Source: Rhodospirillales bacterium
GTDB lineage: Bacteria > Pseudomonadota > Alphaproteobacteria > UBA8366 > JADFVY01
Direction of reading: 5' to 3'
DNA: 9,393 nucleotides
Assembly: GCA_024644185.1 (NCBI GenBank)
Contig: JAHELM010000056.1
Coordinates: forward strand, 1-9,393
The translations under genes and the position numbers were made by a program. Shown in pieces: positions 5,454 through 9,393 of the stretch. Position 1 is the first letter of the stretch. Each line of letters begins with the position of its first letter. Under the pieces are notes generated by a model that saw nothing but the letters and a program-made list of their open reading frames with translations, was not told where the DNA came from and ran no database searches.

Positions 5454-6323
5454 CTATATCGCGGTATTCGCCCAATCGGCAAATCCCGCCATCGCCCGCG
5501 CGTCCGCCGGGGACCTGCCGGCCTCGCGCAGCGCCCGCAGGGTCAGGCTCCGGTCGCGTTTGGCGAACCGCTTTCCGTCCGGCCCGGCCAGCAGGCCGTG
5601 ATGACGGTATTCCGGGACCGGCAGGCCCAGCAGCGCCTGCAGGATGCGGTGGATATGGGAGGCGTGCAACAGATCCTCGCCACGCGTCACCAGCGTCACG
5701 CCCTGCACCGCGTCGTCCACGGTGACCGCCAGATGATAGCTGGTCGGCACGTCCTTGCGCGCCAGCACCACATCGCCGCAGCTCTGCCCGTCCACCGGAA
5801 TCGTGCCGCGCGCCCGGTCTGTGAAGGTCAGCGGCCCGGCCCGCGTCACCGCCGCCTCCATGTCGAGACGAAAGGCGTGCGGCTCGCCGGCGGCGATCAG
5901 GTCGGCGCGCTCCGCTTCCGACAGGCCGCGGCAGGTGCCGGGATACAGCACCCCGTCCGGTCCGTGCGGGGCGTAACCGGCCCGCGCGACCTCGTCCTGG
6001 ATGTCCTTGCGGGTGCAGAAGCAGGGATAGAGCAGGCCCATGGCGTCGAGCCGCGCCAGCGCCGCCCGGTAGTCGGCCATGTGTTCCGACTGCCGGCGCA
6101 CCGGAACGTCCCAGGCAAGGCCCAGCCAGGCGAGATCGGTCAGGATCGCCTCGGCGAATTCCGGCCGGCAGCGTGCCGCGTCGATGTCCTCGATGCGCAG
6201 CAGGAAGCGCCCGTCCGGCCCGGCGGCACGGGCGGCGAACAGGGCACTGTGCGCATGCCCCGGATGCAGCAGCCCGGTCGGGCTGGGGGCGAAGCGGGTG
6301 ACGGTGGCGGGCGTTGTCGGCAT
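5454..6323 (-). CDS. gluQ: Glutamyl-Q tRNA(Asp) synthetase
   Basis: This 289-residue protein is a truncated glutamyl-tRNA synthetase-like enzyme without an anticodon-binding domain. It attaches glutamate to the queuosine base at the wobble position of tRNA(Asp) in the cytosol. The class I signatures are FAPSPTGLLHPGHA (11-24, HIGH-like) and GKRFAKRD (250-257, KMSKS-like). The zinc site typical of GluQ is visible as Cys101-x-Cys103 and Tyr127-x3-Cys131. RIEDID at 43-48 and the TRGEDLLHASHIH block near 213-225 also fit. The start may be ATG 6323 or GTG 6329; neither has a clear ribosome binding site. TATAGT (6336-6331) lies exactly where a -10 box for a leaderless transcript starting at the ATG would be. 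The PLP decarboxylase follows closely and is probably co-transcribed, though no functional link between them is known to me. Confidence 0.92.
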   Translation of the reverse strand: MPTTPATVTRFAPSPTGLLHPGHAHSALFAARAAGPDGRFLLRIEDIDAARCRPEFAEAILTDLAWLGLAWDVPVRRQSEHMADYRAALARLDAMGLLYPCFCTRKDIQDEVARAGYAPHGPDGVLYPGTCRGLSEAERADLIAAGEPHAFRLDMEAAVTRAGPLTFTDRARGTIPVDGQSCGDVVLARKDVPTSYHLAVTVDDAVQGVTLVTRGEDLLHASHIHRILQALLGLPVPEYRHHGLLAGPDGKRFAKRDRSLTLRALREAGRSPADARAMAGFADWANTAI

Positions 6324-6330
6324 CGCCACC

Positions 6331-6336
6331 GACTAT
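6331..6336 (-). promoter_or_regulatory. Possible -10 box for a leaderless gluQ transcript
   Basis: On the minus strand TATAGT ends 7 bases before the ATG at 6323, so transcription would start at about the A of the start codon. This agrees with the absence of a ribosome binding site. No recognisable -35 hexamer lies 16-18 bases upstream, which keeps confidence low. The rest of the 53-base gap to the prohibitin gene holds only a weak 6-base inverted repeat (6339-6344 with 6364-6369). Confidence 0.25.
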
Positions 6337-6376
6337 AGGTCCGGCGAGGTCTGGCGGCGAGCCCCGGACGCTGTCG

Positions 6377-7234
6377 CTATTTTACCTCGACGAACGGAAC
6401 CGCGCCGCCCGGCACCATGGTCTGCGGCAGGATGCCATTCCATTTTTCGGCGGTGATCAGCCTGATAAGCTCCGGATTGTCATGCAACGCCTTGCCGCGG
6501 GCGGCGATGGCCTTGGCCTCGGCGATGCCACGTTTTTCGGTGGCATAGGCCTCGGCATCGGCGGCCTCGATCGTCGCCTTTGCCTTGGCCTGCGCCTCGG
6601 CGACCTGGCGTTCGGCGTCGACCCGCACGCGCTCAAGCTCCTGGCGGGCCTTCTTCACCTCGGCCTCGGCCCGGGCCGTCGCCTCGACCGCCGCCTCGTA
6701 GGAATCCGAGAAGTCGATATTGATGATCTGCAGATCCTCGACGATCACGCCGAAAGGCGCCATGTCGGCATTGATCTGTTCCTCGATCTGGTTGCTGAGG
6801 ATATCGCGCTCGAACACGATGTCGGCGGCCGAGAACTTGCCGAATACCTCCTTGAAGCGCTTTTCCAGCCGGCCGAACATGATCCGGTCGGCATATCCGG
6901 TGCCGACCTCGGAGTACATGGTCTGCACGTAATCCGGCTTGAGCCGGTAGTTGACGGCGACCGCGCTCTCGGAGAGCTGGATATCCTTCGAGTAGGAGGA
7001 AATCTTCTTGAATTCGGCCTTCTGGGTCTGGATCGACATGTCGTAGACGCTGTCGAAGATCGGCAGCTTGAAATGCAGGCCCGGATCGGCGATGCCGACC
7101 ACCTTGCCGTTGCGCGCGATCACCCCGTGATATCCCTCCGGTACCGTGTACCACGATCCGAACAGGATCGAGAAACTGAGAAAAATGAAGCAAAACACCA
7201 GCATCCAGGCAAAAAGTTCCCTCAACCGGCCCAT
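6377..7234 (-). CDS. Prohibitin-family (SPFH/Band 7) membrane protein
   Basis: This 285-residue protein has a short N-terminal cytoplasmic end, one membrane helix (about residues 9-27, WMLVFCFIFLSFSILFG) and an SPFH/Band 7 domain (about 28-185). A long Ala/Glu/Lys-rich coiled coil follows (about 183-250), then the terminal segment WNGILPQTMVPGGAVPFVEV, which closely resembles prohibitin C termini. Family members form large ring-like assemblies at the inner membrane that organise lipid microdomains and modulate proteases such as FtsH; this role is inferred from the family. The ATG at 7234 is preferred because GGAGG (7244-7240) lies 5 bases before it and the membrane helix follows directly; the frame continues upstream to 7345 without convincing sequence. 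It heads the minus-strand group with gluQ and the decarboxylase, and is divergent from the monooxygenase operon. No partner hflK-like gene is adjacent. Confidence 0.9.
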   Translation of the reverse strand: MGRLRELFAWMLVFCFIFLSFSILFGSWYTVPEGYHGVIARNGKVVGIADPGLHFKLPIFDSVYDMSIQTQKAEFKKISSYSKDIQLSESAVAVNYRLKPDYVQTMYSEVGTGYADRIMFGRLEKRFKEVFGKFSAADIVFERDILSNQIEEQINADMAPFGVIVEDLQIINIDFSDSYEAAVEATARAEAEVKKARQELERVRVDAERQVAEAQAKAKATIEAADAEAYATEKRGIAEAKAIAARGKALHDNPELIRLITAEKWNGILPQTMVPGGAVPFVEVK

Positions 7235-7321
7235 GACCCCCTCCACTTTGCGTGTTGCCAGCGGCCATGCTGATATCAAAAACGTTAAGAAGTGCTGAGC
7301 ATGCCTTCCGCGCGCCCTGGT

Positions 7322-7406
7322 TGACGCCGGTCTTTTCCCGCGCAAACGGGGTATTGCCGCGAAGCGACCCGGCTGTCCATACTGCCGGAAACCGGCGTGA
7401 CGCCGG
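7322..7406. promoter_or_regulatory. Repeated CGCCGG-type sites upstream of the monooxygenase operon
   Basis: TGACGCCGG occurs at 7322-7330 and again at 7398-7406, 76 bases apart. The second copy is the right half of a perfect inverted repeat CCGGCG-TGA-CGCCGG (7392-7406), and ACCGGCGT (7391-7398) is also the exact complement of ACGCCGGT (7324-7331). GCCGG-AAA-CCGGC (7384-7396) overlaps the same place. The 201-base divergent gap holds no other gene. These could be operator half-sites for the operon, which lies 30 bases downstream. In a GC-rich genome such motifs recur by chance, and no regulator gene is present in the window. Confidence 0.3.
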
Positions 7407-7435
7407 ATGGAACGATGCAGCGGGGATGGCGAGGC

Positions 7436-8905
7436 ATGATCCGGACAGGAAAACAGTATCGGGATTCAATTCGCGACGGCCGGCAGGTCTGGATCAATGG
7501 CGAGCGGGTGAAGGACGTAACCGTTCATCCCGCCTTCAGGCCGCTGGTCGATATCCGGGCACGCATCTACGACATGCAGCATGACGCGGCGACGCGGGGC
7601 ACGATGACCTATCGCGAGGGTGGCGAGGATTTCGCCATCGGCCTGAAGCTGCCGCATACGCAGCAGGACTGGCACGACAAACGCCGCGCCACCGACGCCG
7701 TGATGGACGATGTCGGCGGCGTCGTCACCCGGGTCGGCGACGAGACGGTCGGCGAGATGTGGTCGCTGCATGACGGCTACGACGTGCTCAACGAGGTCGA
7801 TCCGCAATTCTCGAAGAACATCAAGACGCATATCGACCGGGTGATCCAGGCCGACCCGTTCCACGTCTCGGCCAATACCGATCCCAAGGGCGACCGCTCG
7901 AAACGCCCGCAGGACCAGGACCCCGACATGCTGCTGCATGTGGTCAAGGAAACCGATGCCGGGATCGTGGTGCGCGGCGCCAAGTACGAAACCGCCGCCG
8001 CCTATGCCAACCAGGCCTTCACCAAGCCGACCATCGCCAACTGGGGCGACGCGGAGCTGTCGGATTATGCCGTCGGGTTCATCTGTGACCTGGGCTCGCC
8101 GAATCTGAAATTCATCTGCCGCACCGGCTTTGCCGGCCGTGCCCCGGCCGAGGATTACCCGCTGGCCAACCGCTTCGACGAAGTCGATACGCTGGTGATC
8201 TTCGACAATGTGCTGATCCCCTGGGAGAACGTCCTGTTCTTCCGGCATACGAAGGCGGCGACCTTCATCCGGGCGACGCTGCATCGCTACAGCGCCTTCG
8301 CCTTCGTGCAGCGCAACCTGCGCGTTGCCGACATGCTGATCGGCGCGGCGCTGCTGAATGTCCGCCAGACCGGGCTGGAAAAGCAGCAGGCGGTGCAGGA
8401 GAAGCTGGCGCAGCTTGCGGTCTATCGCGAGGGCATCAACGCCCATCTGACCGCGGCCATCGCCACCGCCGAGACCAGTCCGGCCGGACTGCTGATGCCG
8501 AACCAGTCGCTGCTCTATACCGGCCGCGTGCATGCCTGCACCGGCCTGCCGGTTGCCATGCATATCGCCCGCGAGCTGTGCGGCGGGCAGATCTGCGTGA
8601 CCCCGGACGCCGCCGCCTTCCGCGACCCGGAAACCGCGCCCTGGCTGGAAAAATTCTATTCGATCAACGACGACTGGCAAGCCGAGGACCGGCGCAAGCT
8701 GCTGGCCTTTGCCCGCGACCTCATCAATTCCGACTATGCCGGGCACCGGCTGACCTTTCAGCTCTTCGCCCAGTCGCCGCCCTTTGCCCATCTGGCGGCG
8801 GTCTATCGCAATTTCGACTTCGCCGGCGCCGCCGATTTCGTGCGCCGTTCGGCGGGCCTGTCGGATCGCATCATGGGTTCCAGGAAGAAGGCCGCGCCGA
8901 AATGA
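7436..8905 (+). CDS. HpaB-family FADH2-dependent monooxygenase (4-hydroxyphenylacetate 3-hydroxylase family)
   Basis: This 489-residue protein is the oxygenase component of a two-component flavin monooxygenase, expected to use FADH2 from a separate reductase, which is not seen here. The family start MIRTGKQYRDSIRDGRQVWINGERV and HPAFR mark the N-terminal domain; KGDRSK (151-156), GIVVRGAKYET (176-186) and IPWENVLF (261-268) belong to the acyl-CoA-dehydrogenase-like core that binds FAD. By rough alignment to Thermus HpaB, whose substrate residues are Arg100, Tyr104 and His142, this protein has Arg99, Glu103 and possibly His143, so the substrate is probably not 4-hydroxyphenylacetate. The ATG at 7436 fits the family N terminus and follows GGGGA (7422-7426); in-frame GTG 7397 and ATG 7415 are less likely. 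Its TGA overlaps the start of the Rid gene by four bases, which implies translational coupling. Confidence 0.85.
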   Translation: MIRTGKQYRDSIRDGRQVWINGERVKDVTVHPAFRPLVDIRARIYDMQHDAATRGTMTYREGGEDFAIGLKLPHTQQDWHDKRRATDAVMDDVGGVVTRVGDETVGEMWSLHDGYDVLNEVDPQFSKNIKTHIDRVIQADPFHVSANTDPKGDRSKRPQDQDPDMLLHVVKETDAGIVVRGAKYETAAAYANQAFTKPTIANWGDAELSDYAVGFICDLGSPNLKFICRTGFAGRAPAEDYPLANRFDEVDTLVIFDNVLIPWENVLFFRHTKAATFIRATLHRYSAFAFVQRNLRVADMLIGAALLNVRQTGLEKQQAVQEKLAQLAVYREGINAHLTAAIATAETSPAGLLMPNQSLLYTGRVHACTGLPVAMHIARELCGGQICVTPDAAAFRDPETAPWLEKFYSINDDWQAEDRRKLLAFARDLINSDYAGHRLTFQLFAQSPPFAHLAAVYRNFDFAGAADFVRRSAGLSDRIMGSRKKAAPK

Positions 8906-9336
8906 CCACGCATACCCGCATCCGCATGTTCAACACCCGCGACACCTATCCGGGCCAGACGCTGAACAACGACCTGTGTCAGGCGGTGCGCGCCGGCAAT
9001 ACGGTCTATCTGCGCGGCCAGGTGGGCACCGATTTCGACGGCAACACGGTCGGCATCGGCGACCCGGCGGCACAGACCGACCAGGCGATGAAGAACGTCA
9101 GGCAGCTTCTGGACGAAGCGGGGGCGCGGCTGGAGGATGTGGTGAAGATCGTCGTCTACATCACCGACCGCGCCTATCGCGAGCCGGTCTACCAGGTTGT
9201 CGGACGCTGGCTGAAGGGGGTCTTTCCGGTCTCCACCGGGCTGATCGTCAACGGTCTGGCGCGGCCGGAATGGCTGATGGAGATCGAGGTGACCGCGGTC
9301 ATCCCCGACGAGCGCGCCGGCGGCGCCTCGTCATGA
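8902..9336 (+). CDS. RidA-family protein lacking the catalytic arginine (Rid4-7-like)
   Basis: This 144-residue protein has the YjgF/YER057c/UK114 (Rid) fold. It shows VYLRGQVGTDFDGNTVG (35-51), the helix QTDQAMKNVRQLLDEAGARLEDVVKIVVYITDR (58-90), and the C-terminal block WLMEIEVTAVI (124-134) that matches the VEIEAIAV signature. RidA proteins are trimeric deaminases of reactive enamines and imines such as 2-aminoacrylate, and they need an Arg (Arg105 in E. coli). At that place this protein reads FPVSTG, with Ser111 by my alignment, as in the Rid groups without deaminase activity. Those groups are known to sit beside specific catabolic genes. The ATG at 8902 shares ATGA with the monooxygenase stop, and its own TGA shares ATGA with the DUF1028 start, so three genes are coupled. 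Its role is probably specific to the product of the upstream monooxygenase; this is inference. Confidence 0.85.
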   Translation: MTTHTRIRMFNTRDTYPGQTLNNDLCQAVRAGNTVYLRGQVGTDFDGNTVGIGDPAAQTDQAMKNVRQLLDEAGARLEDVVKIVVYITDRAYREPVYQVVGRWLKGVFPVSTGLIVNGLARPEWLMEIEVTAVIPDERAGGASS

Positions 9337-9393
9337 CGTTTTCCATCGCCGCGCGCTGCCCGCTCAGCGGCCAGTTCGGCATCGCCATCTCGT
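9333..9393 (+). CDS. DUF1028 family protein, N-terminal end (partial)
   Basis: The ATG at 9333 overlaps the Rid stop codon (ATGA, 9333-9336) and opens a frame to the window end: MTFSIAARCPLSGQFGIAIS, 20 residues. This matches the very conserved start of DUF1028 proteins (MTFSI-x-AR-x-P-x-TG-x-x-G-x-A-x-S). The family has an Ntn-hydrolase-like fold as I recall it, with no firmly assigned reaction. The position at the third place of a tightly coupled operon suggests a hydrolytic step in the same pathway. Only the first 20 residues are visible, so the call rests on the signature and the context. Confidence 0.7.
   Translation, partial: MTFSIAARCPLSGQFGIAIS

Noticed and set aside
3963..6338. 791-residue open frame on the plus strand opposite the decarboxylase and gluQ
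   Set aside because: It is composition-driven, rich in Arg/His/Gln, shows no domain and overlaps two well-supported genes completely.
7466..8791. 441-residue open frame on the minus strand opposite the monooxygenase
   Set aside because: It is a shadow of the HpaB-family gene with no recognisable motif.
1..9393. tRNA, rRNA, CRISPR array, transposase, phage or toxin-antitoxin genes
   Set aside because: I looked for these and saw no cloverleaf, regular spaced repeats, terminal inverted repeats with a transposase frame, or small paired toxin-like frames.

Overview
The window is GC-rich, densely coded and strongly G/C-biased at third codon positions. Its gene content (tandem AEC carriers, a DUF4743/Nudix protein, GluQ, a prohibitin, a cobalamin-dependent acyl-CoA mutase, DUF1028) fits an alphaproteobacterium, perhaps of a Rhodospirillales-like lineage; this placement is inferred from gene style, not tested. 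No tRNA, rRNA, insertion sequence, CRISPR array or attachment site was seen. All coding regions are intact except the two cut by the window edges.

Layout. (1) 2-205 (+): C-terminal end of a B12-dependent acyl-CoA mutase, meeting tail to tail with a small basic orphan gene (202-447, -). (2) 658-2586 (+): two tandem AEC-family carriers, each followed by a GC-rich hairpin. (3) 2606-3913 (+): a leader with a possible 23-codon peptide (Ile-Ile-Leu-Pro-Val-Leu) and a terminator-like hairpin with a T run, then an orphan ACT-domain protein resembling the acetolactate synthase regulatory subunit, then a DUF4743/Nudix hydrolase of the thiamin-diphosphate damage-control type. (4) 3924-7234 (-): prohibitin/SPFH protein, glutamyl-Q tRNA(Asp) synthetase and a group II PLP decarboxylase, all on the minus strand and converging on the Nudix gene at a double hairpin. 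(5) 7436-9393 (+): an HpaB-family FADH2-dependent monooxygenase, a RidA-family protein lacking the catalytic Arg, and the start of a DUF1028 protein. These three are joined by two 4-base ATGA stop/start overlaps and so form one translationally coupled catabolic-looking operon that runs off the window.

How they may work together. The ACT and Nudix genes may both bear on ThDP-dependent branched-chain amino acid synthesis: one looks like an AHAS regulatory subunit, the other belongs to a family that removes damaged ThDP. The possible Ile/Leu/Val leader peptide ahead of them would fit that. The HpaB/Rid/DUF1028 set looks like a pathway in which a flavin monooxygenase makes a reactive nitrogen-containing product that Rid and a hydrolase then handle. 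Both readings are inferences. The regulatory hairpins were found by reading inverted repeats by eye, without folding energies.
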